The notes beneath the pieces are model-generated. The model was not told where the DNA came from. It made no database searches and saw only the letters and a list, made by a program, of their open reading frames with translations. This document shows, in pieces, positions 39,093 to 47,650 of a DNA stretch of 64,000 nt. Position numbers and translations under genes: made by a program. Numbering within the stretch: the first letter of the stretch is position 1; the number at the start of each line of letters is the position of its first letter. Location of the stretch: contig NZ_JAHKKS010000003.1 in assembly GCF_019737615.1 (NCBI RefSeq), positions 286,001-350,000 of the forward strand. Reading direction: 5' to 3'. Source of the stretch: Sphingobium xanthum (lineage in GTDB: Bacteria; Pseudomonadota; Alphaproteobacteria; Sphingomonadales; Sphingomonadaceae).

Positions 39093-39920
39093 ATGAAGAA
39101 AATGGCTAAATTTGGGAAAGTGGCGCGTGGCGCCGCTATTGCTGCCATGCTTGCTTCGGCTGGTATGGCGCAGGCTGGCACTGTCGCCGTCTGGGGTGAA
39201 TCGCCGTTCGGCGTGAGCCTGGCGGGCATCAACAATTTCTACAACACCTATGGCGGCCACACCTCGTCGATCGTGGCGGGCCAGCTCAACACGATCGATC
39301 TGGGCAGCGTGGACCTGCTCTGGGCGATCCAGCCTTCGGATTCCTACACCGCGGCTGAATTGAACACGATGGCGGGCTTCCTCGCTGGTGGCGGTCGTAT
39401 CGCGTTCATGGGCGAGCACGGCCAAATCGCGCCGAACGAGAATCTCCGGATCAATGCCGCGCTCTCGTTCCTCGGTTCGACCATCTCGATCCAGTTCGAT
39501 CAGGTGCTCGACGGCGGCTTCCGTTCGGCCAGCAAGCTCGACGGCCAGATCAAGACGCACGCGCTGACCGACGGCGTCGAGACTTACCAATATGCAGCCT
39601 ACGCGCCGCTGACGGTTTCGGGCACCGGCGAGATCCTGATGACAGGCGAAGACGTGCCCGGTTCTGTCATGATGGCCTATCAGAACATTGGCCCGGGCAG
39701 CATCTTCCTCATCACGGACCAGAATGTCTGGGATGGCGCGGGCTCGCTCTGGGGCGGCTTCGACAACGAAGTGATGTTCGACAATCTGGTCGAAGGCAAG
39801 ACGGGCGCACCCCCGGTCGGTGGCGTGCCTGAGCCGACCACCTGGGCGATGATGATCGCCGGCATGGCGCTGACGGGCGCGATGATGCGCCGTCGTCGCG
39901 TGTCGGTCTCGTTCGCCTGA
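39093..39920 (+). CDS. Second PEPxxWA-CTERM protein
   Basis: 275 residues from the ATG at 39093; a second ATG at 39102 (MAKFGKVARG) is possible. A signal peptide ends near GMAQA. The N-terminal half (WGESPFG, NFYNTYGGHTSSI, DLLWAIQPSDSYTAAELNTM, GGGRIAFMGEHGQI) resembles a Rossmann or glutamine-amidotransferase-like fold of unknown function. The C-terminus is PEPTTWAMM, hydrophobic segment, MRRRR and VSVSFA, the same sorting tail as the protein at 502-1131, so export to the surface by an exosortase is expected. Exosortase is not in the window. A terminator follows. Confidence 0.88.
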   Translation: MKKMAKFGKVARGAAIAAMLASAGMAQAGTVAVWGESPFGVSLAGINNFYNTYGGHTSSIVAGQLNTIDLGSVDLLWAIQPSDSYTAAELNTMAGFLAGGGRIAFMGEHGQIAPNENLRINAALSFLGSTISIQFDQVLDGGFRSASKLDGQIKTHALTDGVETYQYAAYAPLTVSGTGEILMTGEDVPGSVMMAYQNIGPGSIFLITDQNVWDGAGSLWGGFDNEVMFDNLVEGKTGAPPVGGVPEPTTWAMMIAGMALTGAMMRRRRVSVSFA

Positions 39921-39944
39921 GCCAAGTCAGGATCTGACGATTGA

Positions 39945-39977
39945 AGCGCCGCTGCCCGGAAGGGCGGCGGCGTTTTT
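39945..39977 (+). terminator. Terminator after the second PEPxxWA-CTERM gene
   Basis: GCGCCGCTGCCC pairs with GGGCGGCGGCG (loop GGAA) followed by TTTTT. It lies 24 bp after the stop codon and about 55 bp before hisC. Confidence 0.85.
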
Positions 39978-40031
39978 CGTGCAAGCGCCGCTGCCTTTGC
40001 CAAGGCGAGTGCATGGCGCTAAAGCGCCGCC

Positions 40032-41156
40032 ATGACAGACACAGATACCCTCACCGCACAGGCACCGGTCCCCAAGGACTGGATCATGGCCATTGCGCCT
40101 TATGTTCCCGGCAAGTCCAAGACGGACGATGGCCGGTCCGTGATCAAGCTCTCCTCGAACGAGAATCCGTTCGGGACATCGGAGACGGCCCGTGCGGCCT
40201 TCGCTTCCGCGGCGCAGTGCCTTGAGCGCTATCCCGACAGCGCGGCAGTCGAACTGCGCGAGACGCTGGCGGCGCATTATGATCTCGATCCGACCCGCAT
40301 CACCTGCGGCACCGGATCGGACGAAGTGCTGCACATGGCGGCCGGCGCCTTCGCAGGGCCGGGCGACGAGATCATCTATGTGCGCTACGGCTTCACCGTC
40401 TATCCGATCGCGACGCGGCGCGTCGGCGCGACGCCGGTGGTGGCGCCGGACAAGGACTATGCGACCGACGTCGATGCGATCCTGGCGCGGGTGACGGAGC
40501 GGACGCGCGTCGTCTTCGTCGCCAACCCGAACAACCCTACCGGCACCTACACGGCGCGCAGCGAGATTGCGCGGCTGCATGCGGCGCTGCCGCGCCATGT
40601 GCTGCTGGTGCTCGATCAAGCCTATGCCGAATATCTCGACCCCGAGGACGACGATGGCGGGCTGGAGCTGGCGCGCACGGCGCCGAACGTGCTGGTCACG
40701 CGCACCTTCTCGAAGATCTTCGGCCTTGCCTCTGCGCGTGTCGGCTGGGGCTATGCGAGCGCGGAGGTCATCGATGCAATGAACCGCATCCGTCAGCCCT
40801 TCTCGTTCAGCATCGGCGCCGGTCAGGCGGCGGTGGCGGCGCTGAAGGACAAGGGCTTCGTCGAGCGCAGCCGGGCGCACAACAAGCAATGGCTCGCCCA
40901 CTTCGAAAGCGAGATCAATGCGCTCGGCAACAAGGGGCTGCGCGCCGTGCCGTCCAAGGCCAACTTCAGTCTCGTGCTGTTCGAGGGCGAGACGAGTGCC
41001 GAGACCGCCTACAAGGCGCTGATGGATCATGGCTATATCGTGCGCTGGCTGCCGGGACAGGACCTGCCGCACGGCTTGCGCATTACGATCGGCGCACCGG
41101 AGGAAATGACCGGACTGATCGCGGCCCTGCGCAAGATCGTCGGCGCAGAGGTCTAG
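40032..41156 (+). CDS. hisC: Histidinol-phosphate aminotransferase
   Basis: 374 residues, PLP-dependent class I/II aminotransferase (HisC). Segments IKLSSNENPFGTSE, ITCGTGSDEVLHMAAGAFAG, NPNNPTGTY and the PLP-lysine segment TFSKIFGLASARVGWGY are all visible. It is not next to the rest of the his genes. It is followed after 4 bp by tyrA, as in Zymomonas, where this enzyme also transaminates aromatic substrates; dual function is therefore likely here (known for that relative, inferred here). Confidence 0.96.
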   Translation: MTDTDTLTAQAPVPKDWIMAIAPYVPGKSKTDDGRSVIKLSSNENPFGTSETARAAFASAAQCLERYPDSAAVELRETLAAHYDLDPTRITCGTGSDEVLHMAAGAFAGPGDEIIYVRYGFTVYPIATRRVGATPVVAPDKDYATDVDAILARVTERTRVVFVANPNNPTGTYTARSEIARLHAALPRHVLLVLDQAYAEYLDPEDDDGGLELARTAPNVLVTRTFSKIFGLASARVGWGYASAEVIDAMNRIRQPFSFSIGAGQAAVAALKDKGFVERSRAHNKQWLAHFESEINALGNKGLRAVPSKANFSLVLFEGETSAETAYKALMDHGYIVRWLPGQDLPHGLRITIGAPEEMTGLIAALRKIVGAEV

Positions 41157-41160
41157 AAAA

Positions 41161-42069
41161 ATGCTGCCTTTCTCGCGCGTCACTATCATCGGCCTTGGTC
41201 TGATCGGCTCATCGCTGGCGCATGCCATCCGTGCGTATCTGCCGACGGTGCGGGTGACGGGCCATGATGCGAACCCGGAGGTGCGCGAGATCGCCCGGCG
41301 GATCGACCTGTGCGACGACATCACCGACACGGCTGGCGCTTCGGTGATCGATGCCGATCTGGTGGTGCTCTGCGTGCCGCCGGGCGCGATGGCGGCGGCG
41401 GCGAGCGCCATCAAGGACGATCTGCCGCGCGAGGCGATCCTCTCCGAAGTGGCGTCCTGCCAGGCGAGTATCATAGCGGCGATCCGCGAGATCCTGCCCG
41501 ATGTCCAGATGGTGCCGGCGCATCCGGTGGCCGGCACGGAGAATAGCGGCCCGGAAGCGGGCTTCGCGACGCTCTTCCACAATCGCTGGTGCATCCTGAC
41601 GCCGCCCGAAGGCACCGACCCGGTCGCGATCGCGCGGGTCGAAGACCTCTGGAAGCGGCTCGGTGCCAATATCGAGATCATGGACCCGGCCCATCACGAT
41701 CTCGTCCTCGCCGTCACCAGCCACCTGCCGCATATCATCGCCTATACGATCGTCGGCACGGCCAGCGACCTCGAGCATGTAACAGCCAGTGAAGTCATCA
41801 AATTCTCCGCGGGCGGCTTCCGCGACTTCACCCGCATCGCCGCTTCCGACCCCACCATGTGGCGCGACGTCTTTCTCGCCAACAAGGACGCCGTGCTGGA
41901 GATGCTCCAGCGCTTCACCGAAGACCTGACCCAGCTGCAACGCGCGATCCGCTGGGGCGATGGCGACAAGTTGTTCGACCATTTCAGCAAGACACGCGCC
42001 GTCCGCCGCTCGATCATCGAGCAGGGACAGGACGATGCCGCACCCGATTTCGGCCGGCATCACGAATAA
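41161..42069 (+). CDS. tyrA: Prephenate/arogenate (cyclohexadienyl) dehydrogenase
   Basis: 302 residues. The N-terminal NAD(P)-binding fold is VTIIGLGLIGSSLAHAIRA; then GHDANPEVREIARRI and the substrate-binding helix segment HPVAGTENSGPEAGFATLF and VTSHLPHIIAYTIVG with the catalytic His. The final step of tyrosine biosynthesis (cytoplasmic). Zymomonas literature calls its counterpart tyrC. The start is 4 bp after the hisC stop, so the two are coupled. Whether it takes prephenate, arogenate or both cannot be told from sequence. Confidence 0.92.
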   Translation: MLPFSRVTIIGLGLIGSSLAHAIRAYLPTVRVTGHDANPEVREIARRIDLCDDITDTAGASVIDADLVVLCVPPGAMAAAASAIKDDLPREAILSEVASCQASIIAAIREILPDVQMVPAHPVAGTENSGPEAGFATLFHNRWCILTPPEGTDPVAIARVEDLWKRLGANIEIMDPAHHDLVLAVTSHLPHIIAYTIVGTASDLEHVTASEVIKFSAGGFRDFTRIAASDPTMWRDVFLANKDAVLEMLQRFTEDLTQLQRAIRWGDGDKLFDHFSKTRAVRRSIIEQGQDDAAPDFGRHHE

Positions 42070-42154
42070 TCGCTTCGGCGACAAGTCCTTAGCCGCCCGC
42101 ATCTCGCGGAACCACCCGGCTCCTTGAACGTATTGCAGCCGATCGTCTTCCTAT

Positions 42155-42164
42155 CCCATTTGGG
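42155..42164. promoter_or_regulatory. Inverted repeat upstream of the beta-barrel gene
   Basis: CCCATTTGGG at 42155-42164 (CCCA and TGGG arms with TT between), extended loosely as ATCCC and GGGAT at 42153-42157 and 42164-42168. It lies about 60 bp upstream of the start. A possible operator, with no knowledge of the regulator. Confidence 0.25.
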
Positions 42165-42224
42165 GGATGGCGAAGCGGAGGCTTTGATCGAAAGGGCCAT
42201 TACCAGTTTATTTGGAGGGCGGAC

Positions 42225-42899
42225 ATGACGATCAGATCTCTTTTTCTTGGGACCATCGGCGGAGCGGCACTGCTCGCGACGGCACCGGCCAGGGCGCAGG
42301 ACGACGCATCGGGCTTCACGGTCGGCGTGACCGGCGGCACGCTCGGTGTCGGCCCGGAAGTCGGCTTCCGCGCCAGCCCGATGTTCGGCGTGCGCGCCAG
42401 CGCGTCCTTCCTGGACGTCAGCCGCGACTTCGACATCGACGACATCAATTACAACGGCAAGGTGAAGCTCGAATCCTATGGTGCGATGCTGGACCTTTAT
42501 CCGTTCAAGGGCGGCTTCCGTTTCTCGGGCGGTTTCCGCATCGACAAGAACCGCGTGAACCTTACCGCGACGCCGACAACCAGCGTGACGGTCGGTGACA
42601 TCGCCTACACGCCCGCGCAGATCGGTACGCTGTCCGGTCAGGTCGATGCCGACGAGTTCGTGCCGGTGCTGACGGTCGGCTATGCCGGCGGCCTCACCAG
42701 GGGCCTCAAGTTCGGCATCGATGCGGGCGTTATGTTCCAGGGCAAGCCCGAGGCGCAAAACCTCGTCGCGACCGGCACGTTAGCCACCAATGCCGCCTTC
42801 CTCGCCGAGCTCGAGAAGGAGCGCCAGAAGGTCAACCGGGATATGGAGGACTATAAGTTCTACCCGGTCGTGCAGCTCTCGATCTTCTACGCATTCTGA
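42225..42899 (+). CDS. Outer-membrane beta-barrel protein, unknown role
   Basis: 224 residues. A signal peptide (LGTIGGAALLATAPARAQ) is followed by alternating hydrophobic strands (GFTVGVTGGTLGVGPEVGFR, MFGVRASASFLDVS, ESYGAMLDLYPFKGGFRFSGG) and a C-terminal aromatic residue (QLSIFYAF), the usual signature of BAM-assembled barrels. A helical insert (AELEKERQKVNRDMEDY) lies near the end. I do not recognise the subfamily. RBS GGAGGG precedes the ATG. It is alone between hisC-tyrA and the converging RNase R gene. Confidence 0.82.
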   Translation: MTIRSLFLGTIGGAALLATAPARAQDDASGFTVGVTGGTLGVGPEVGFRASPMFGVRASASFLDVSRDFDIDDINYNGKVKLESYGAMLDLYPFKGGFRFSGGFRIDKNRVNLTATPTTSVTVGDIAYTPAQIGTLSGQVDADEFVPVLTVGYAGGLTRGLKFGIDAGVMFQGKPEAQNLVATGTLATNAAFLAELEKERQKVNRDMEDYKFYPVVQLSIFYAF

Positions 42900-42956
42900 T
42901 CCCATCGACGGGAAACAGGGTGGGCGTGGACCGCAAGGTTCGCGCCCATTCGCGTA

Positions 42957-45329
42957 TCAGCGCCGCTTGACGGATCCGCGCTTGGAGCCGCTGTGACGCA
43001 AATTGCCGGGCCGGCCCGGGCGATTGGGCGGTCGCGGCGCACCGGGTCGGCGGCGGTCGCCGCCGCGCATCGGCAGATGGCTGGCGCCGACCGGCAGCTC
43101 GAAACGGAGCGCGCCGCTGATCGGATCGGACTCAACCAGCCGCAGGTCGATCTTGTCGCCCAGCGCATAGCGCTCGCCCGAATGCTCGCCTTCGAGCGCC
43201 TGCGTCACCTCGTCATAGAGGAAGCGCTCGGCGCCGAGGGTCGAGACGGGGACGAGGCCGTCGCCGCCAAGCTCGACCACCGTCGCGAAGAAACCGAAAT
43301 TCTGTACGCCGGTGATGCGGCAGGCCAGAATCTCGCCGATATGCTGGGCAAGAAAGGCCGCGACATAGCGATCGACCGTCTCGCGCTCGGCTTCCATGGC
43401 GCGGCGCTCGAAGCGGCTGATGAGCTCGGCGATGGGCGTGAGATCGGCGGCGTCCTCGGCAGCGAGGCGGCTGTCCTTCGGGATCACCTTGTCCTTGGGG
43501 GCCGGCTGCTCGAGCCCGTAGCTGCCGACCAGCGCGCGGTGGACCAGCAGGTCCGCATAGCGACGAATCGGCGAGGTGAAATGCGCGTAGCTGCCGAGCG
43601 CGAGGCCGAAATGGCCGAGATTGGCCGGGCCGTAATAGGCTTGCATCTGGCTGCGCAGGATCTGCTCCATGATCTGCGGGCGGGCAGCGGCATCGTCCGG
43701 GATCTGCGCGATCAGGCGATTGAAGGTCCTGGTGGTGATGACCTGACCGAGGGCGAGACTGATGTCGAACGTGTCGAGATAGTCTTTAAGCGACGTCAGC
43801 TTCTCGCGGCTCGGAGGCTCGTGGATACGGTACATGACCGGGGCCTTCTTCGCCTCCAGCGCCTTGGCGGCCGCGACATTGGCGGCGATCATGTAGTCCT
43901 CGATCAACCGGTGCGCATCGAGGCGTTCCCTGATCGCGATGCTGACGATGCGGCCGGTTTCGTCCAGCACGACGCTGCGCTCGGGCAGGTCTAGGTCGAG
44001 CGGATCGCGGGCATCGCGCGCCTTCGCGAGCAGGCGCCAGCAGGCCCAGAGCGGTTTCAGCGCCATCTCGACGAGATTGTCGGCTTCCAGCCGGTTGATC
44101 AGCAGCGGATCGAAGCGGGGATCGGCGATGGTCGGGCCGGACTTGCCCTCGGCATGATCGATGGCGAATTGCGCCTGCTCGTATGGGATGTTGGCGGCGA
44201 CGCGGATGAGCGCGCGGGTGAAGCGCCACGCCGTGACCTTGCCGCCCTTGTCGATGGTCAGATGGCAGGCCATCGCCGCGCGATCCTCGCCGGCGCGCAG
44301 CGAGCACATGTCGGACGAGAGTGCATGCGGCAGCATGGGGACGACGAGGTCCGGGAAATAGACGCTGTTGCCGCGCTTGCGCGCCTGCCGGTCGAGCGCG
44401 GAGCCCGGGCGGACATAGTAACTGACATCGGCAATGGCGACGATGGCGCGGAAGCCGCCTTCGTTGGCCGGGTCCTCGTCCGGCGCGGCCCAGACCGCAT
44501 CGTCGAAATCGCGCGCGTCGACCGGATCGATGGCGACGATGGGGAGATGGCGCAGATCCTCGCGGCTCTCGGCATGGAGCGGCAGATCGTGGACCTTGGC
44601 GGCCTCGATCTCGACCTCGTCCGGGAACTCGTTGGGGATGCCATATTTGTGGATGGCGATCAGGCTGAAACTGCGCGGCTGGAAGGGATCGCCCAGCACA
44701 TCGGTCACACGCGCGGTGATCTTGGGTGGCCGTCCGCTCTTTTCGGCGAGGACGAGATCGCCGATCTGCGCATCGCCCATGTCGCTGATCGACGTCTCCT
44801 TGCGGATGCGCTTGTCGACCGGGCGCAGGATGGGCTTGCCGCGCTCGTCCTTGGCGATGACGCCGAGCAGCTGCTCGGCGGCCCCGGCGAGCTTCTTCAT
44901 CGGGTGCGCGAGCCAGCCGCGGCCGGCTTCCTCGGTACGCGCGAGGATGCGATCGCCGACGCCGAGCGCGCCGCGCTTGCCCTTCTCCATGACGCGCAGG
45001 CGCGGGATCGGCACGCCATCGGCTTCCCAGCGTTCGGGTACGGCAATGGTCTGGCCGCCATCGACATCGACGACGCGCAGCACCGTCACCTTGGGCAGGC
45101 CGCCCATCTTGTGAAAGGCGCGGGCCGGGCCGATGTCGAGCAGGCCCTCGTCCGCCATGTCCTTGAGCAGGGACTTGAGCGCGATCTTCTCATTGCCCTT
45201 GAGCCCGAAGGCCTTGGCAATCTCGCGCTTGCCGACGGCCTGATCGGATTGAGTGATGAAATCGAGCACCTGTTGGCGGGACGGCATGCCGGCCGGTTTG
45301 ATGCGCTTGGGCTTTTGGGGAGATGCCAT
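42957..45329 (-). CDS. rnr: Ribonuclease R
   Basis: 790 residues, 3'-5' exoribonuclease for structured RNA and RNA quality control. The N-terminal winged-helix-like domain (SRQQVLDFITQSDQAVGKRE) is followed by cold-shock domains, the RNB catalytic domain with IVAIDPVDARDFDDAVWA (the metal-binding Asp residues) and FPDLVVPMLPHALSSDMCSL, and an S1 domain near the end (ITGVQNFGFFATVVELGGDG). The C-terminal tail is basic. ATG 45329 (MASPQKPKRIK) was chosen; the frame extends to 45398 without matching the family. The gene stands alone on its strand. Confidence 0.96.
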   Translation of the reverse strand: MASPQKPKRIKPAGMPSRQQVLDFITQSDQAVGKREIAKAFGLKGNEKIALKSLLKDMADEGLLDIGPARAFHKMGGLPKVTVLRVVDVDGGQTIAVPERWEADGVPIPRLRVMEKGKRGALGVGDRILARTEEAGRGWLAHPMKKLAGAAEQLLGVIAKDERGKPILRPVDKRIRKETSISDMGDAQIGDLVLAEKSGRPPKITARVTDVLGDPFQPRSFSLIAIHKYGIPNEFPDEVEIEAAKVHDLPLHAESREDLRHLPIVAIDPVDARDFDDAVWAAPDEDPANEGGFRAIVAIADVSYYVRPGSALDRQARKRGNSVYFPDLVVPMLPHALSSDMCSLRAGEDRAAMACHLTIDKGGKVTAWRFTRALIRVAANIPYEQAQFAIDHAEGKSGPTIADPRFDPLLINRLEADNLVEMALKPLWACWRLLAKARDARDPLDLDLPERSVVLDETGRIVSIAIRERLDAHRLIEDYMIAANVAAAKALEAKKAPVMYRIHEPPSREKLTSLKDYLDTFDISLALGQVITTRTFNRLIAQIPDDAAARPQIMEQILRSQMQAYYGPANLGHFGLALGSYAHFTSPIRRYADLLVHRALVGSYGLEQPAPKDKVIPKDSRLAAEDAADLTPIAELISRFERRAMEAERETVDRYVAAFLAQHIGEILACRITGVQNFGFFATVVELGGDGLVPVSTLGAERFLYDEVTQALEGEHSGERYALGDKIDLRLVESDPISGALRFELPVGASHLPMRGGDRRRPGAPRPPNRPGRPGNLRHSGSKRGSVKRR

Positions 45330-45557
45330 GGCGATGGGTATAGGCAAGGCGGTGAGCGAATGACAGCGGCACCGCTCTGACCGACTATTTTCGGCCAAAG
45401 GTCACACCAGGGTCACCCTATCGCGTGTGTTCCTGGAAGTGCGATCCGGGGCCGTCGCGCCTTGTCGTGGCAGTGATGAGAAGGAGCAGCGCGAAGCTGC
45501 CACCGGGTGGCCTGTAGACAGCGCTTTTATGTGGCGGTTCGGGGCTGACGCCGGCGC

Positions 45558-46004
45558 CTATATGAGACTCAGACTATAGCTGAAAAACTGCGTGTCGCGC
45601 AGCCAGCCATTGGCTTCGTAGAGCGACTGGGCGGTGTGATTGTCGATCGCGGTCGAAAGAGTGAGCCGGGCGGCACCCTGCGCGCGGGCATGATCGGCCG
45701 CCGCGTGGAGGAGTAGCTTGCCGATGCCCTGGCAGCGTCCGGCGGGCGCCACGAAGAGATCGTTGAGTACGAAGATGCGCTTCATGCCGGTCGAGGTGAA
45801 GCTCGGATAGAGCTGGGTGAAGCCGAGCGGCTCGCCGTCCTTGCTTCGCGCGAGGAAGATCGCGGACTCGTTGCGCTCGATGCGCTCGGTCAGGAAAGCG
45901 TGAGCGCCGGTAAGATCGGCGGGCTGCTTGTAGAATTGGCGATAAGCGTCGAACAGCGGGGCTAGCTGGTCGAGATCGGTGAGGATGGCTTGGTGGATGT
46001 GCAT
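45558..46004 (-). CDS. GNAT family acetyltransferase
   Basis: 148 residues. The acetyl-CoA site GRCQGIGKLLLHAAADHARA follows VLNDLFVAP, and ANGWLRDTQFFSYSLSL closes the fold. Like many stand-alone GNATs, its substrate is unknown; the HQAILTDLDQLAPLFDAYRQ start fits the group that acts on small amines or aminoglycoside-like compounds. It lies next to dapD, but with a repeat array between and 139 bp gap. Confidence 0.87.
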   Translation of the reverse strand: MHIHQAILTDLDQLAPLFDAYRQFYKQPADLTGAHAFLTERIERNESAIFLARSKDGEPLGFTQLYPSFTSTGMKRIFVLNDLFVAPAGRCQGIGKLLLHAAADHARAQGAARLTLSTAIDNHTAQSLYEANGWLRDTQFFSYSLSLI

Positions 46005-46030
46005 GGGTGGGATGTTTAGTCGCGCCTGCT

Positions 46031-46118
46031 TGAGATGCCAGCTTTCGCTGGGATGACGGCTTGGGGAGGACTCTACGCTTGACCCCTACTCGTCATCCCA
46101 GCGGAAGCTGGGATGACG
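46031..46118. repeat. Two copies of a REP-like palindrome
   Basis: CCAGCTTTCGCTGGGATGAC-type unit at 46031-46058 and CGTCATCCCAGCGGAAGCTG (46091-46110) plus GGATGACG. Copies are about 30 bp apart and inverted or degenerate relative to each other. The same unit is present at 33911-33990. Confidence 0.7.
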
Positions 46119-46143
46119 AATGGCGGGGGGGTCGCGGAGGACC

Positions 46144-46986
46144 TCAATCCCGCAGCAGCTCGTTGATCCCGGTCTTGCTGCGCGTCTGCTCGTCGACGGT
46201 CTTGACGATCACGGCGCAGTAGAGGCTCGGGCCGGGCGTGCCGTCCGGTAAGGCCTTGCCGGGGAGCGAGCCGGGGACGACGACCGAATAGGGCGGCACT
46301 TTGCCCATGAAGACCTGGCCGGTGGCGCGGTCGACGATCTTGGTCGACTGGCCGATGAACACGCCCATGGAGAGCACCGAGCCCTTGCCGATTCGCACGC
46401 CCTCGACGACTTCCGAGCGGGCGCCGATGAAGCAATCATCCTCGATGATGACCGGATCGGCCTGCAGCGGCTCCAGCACGCCGCCGATGCCGACGCCGCC
46501 GGAAAGATGGACGTTCTTGCCGATCTGCGCGCAGCTGCCGACCGTCACCCAGGTATCGACCATCGTGCCTTCCCCGACATAGGCGCCGATATTGGTGAAG
46601 CTCGGCATGAGGATCACATTCTTCGCGACATGGGAGCCGGCGCGCACGACGCTGCCCGGGACCGCGCGAAAGCCAGCGGCGCGGAACTCGGCCTCGGTCC
46701 AGCCAGCGAACTTGCTCGGTACCTTGTCCCACCAATGGCCGGCGCCCGGGCCATTGTCGATGAGCGCATTGTCATTGAGGCGGAAGCTCAGCAGAACCGC
46801 CTTCTTGAGCCACTGATTGACCTGCCAGCCATTCGCGGTCGGCTCCGCCACGCGCGCCTCGCCCGAGTCCAGCAGGGCGAGCGCCTTGTTCACCGCGACG
46901 CGCACATCGCCCATGGTCGAGAGGCCGATATTGGCGCGGTCGTCCCAGGCAGCGTCGATGGTGGCGATCAGGGTCGTGTCGGTCAT
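46144..46986 (-). CDS. dapD: Tetrahydrodipicolinate N-succinyltransferase
   Basis: 280 residues, succinyl-CoA-dependent enzyme of the succinylase route to diaminopimelate and lysine. The left-handed beta-helix hexapeptide repeats are seen in [38 protein letters not shown] and [20 protein letters not shown]. The start at ATG 46986 ([16 protein letters not shown]) matches the family; the frame is open to 47037. Succinyltransferase activity needs no special residue that is missing here. Nothing else of the dap pathway is in the window. Confidence 0.97.
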   Translation of the reverse strand: MTDTTLIATIDAAWDDRANIGLSTMGDVRVAVNKALALLDSGEARVAEPTANGWQVNQWLKKAVLLSFRLNDNALIDNGPGAGHWWDKVPSKFAGWTEAEFRAAGFRAVPGSVVRAGSHVAKNVILMPSFTNIGAYVGEGTMVDTWVTVGSCAQIGKNVHLSGGVGIGGVLEPLQADPVIIEDDCFIGARSEVVEGVRIGKGSVLSMGVFIGQSTKIVDRATGQVFMGKVPPYSVVVPGSLPGKALPDGTPGPSLYCAVIVKTVDEQTRSKTGINELLRD

Positions 46987-47206
46987 GGCGTCCTCTTCTG
47001 ACTTAGGTCTTCGTGAAGTTGGCCGCGCCATAGTCACATTTGCGCGGCTTGTGCAGCCTCTATGACGTCAACCGGCGCGGATGGGACGCGGCGCCGATAA
47101 TAATGAGAATTCGAACGATTGCCCGCTTGCCGAGGGAGCGCTATGGCCGGGCCATTCCGACGGCGGCGGACCCTCCCGCGCCGCGATCCGATCAGGAGAG
47201 AGATCG

Positions 47207-47635
47207 ATGACCCAGATCACGCTTGCTCAAGCCAATGCCATCATCGCGGGCGCCTTTGCGAAAGGCGCGGCAGCCGGTTTCAAGCCGCTGAGCGTCTCGG
47301 TCGTGGATGCGGGCGGGCATCTCATCGCCTTTCAGCGCAGCGATGGCGCCAGCTTCGCGCGTGCACAGATTGCAACCGGCAAGGCGGCTGCTGCGCTTGC
47401 GCTGGGGGTGTCGTCGCGCAAGGTGGGGGCCATGGCGGAGGAGCGTCCGTGGTTCGTCGGCGCTTTCGCGGCGGGCGCGCCGCATCCGGTGATCCCGGCG
47501 GCGGGCGGCGTGATCGTGGTGGATGATAGCGGCGCGTTTCTCGGTGCCGTGGGCGTCACGGGCGACACGTCGGACAATGACGAAATCGCGGCGCTCGCCG
47601 GCATCGCGGCCGCCGGTCTCGCGGCGCAGGGCTGA
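47207..47635 (+). CDS. GlcG/HbpS family protein
   Basis: 142 residues, compact alpha/beta protein of the GlcG (DUF336) family (LSVSVVDAGGHLIAFQRSDG, ALALGVSSRKVGAM and GGVIVVDDSGAFLGAVGVTG). Members bind heme or small ligands; the function in the glycolate/glyoxylate locus of other bacteria is not settled. It is the first gene of a pair with malate synthase G, 15 bp upstream of it, as in glc operons. ATG 47207 follows CAGGAGAGAGAT; the frame is open to 47081. Confidence 0.9.
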   Translation: MTQITLAQANAIIAGAFAKGAAAGFKPLSVSVVDAGGHLIAFQRSDGASFARAQIATGKAAAALALGVSSRKVGAMAEERPWFVGAFAAGAPHPVIPAAGGVIVVDDSGAFLGAVGVTGDTSDNDEIAALAGIAAAGLAAQG

Positions 47636-47650
47636 TCAGGAGAGCAGACG

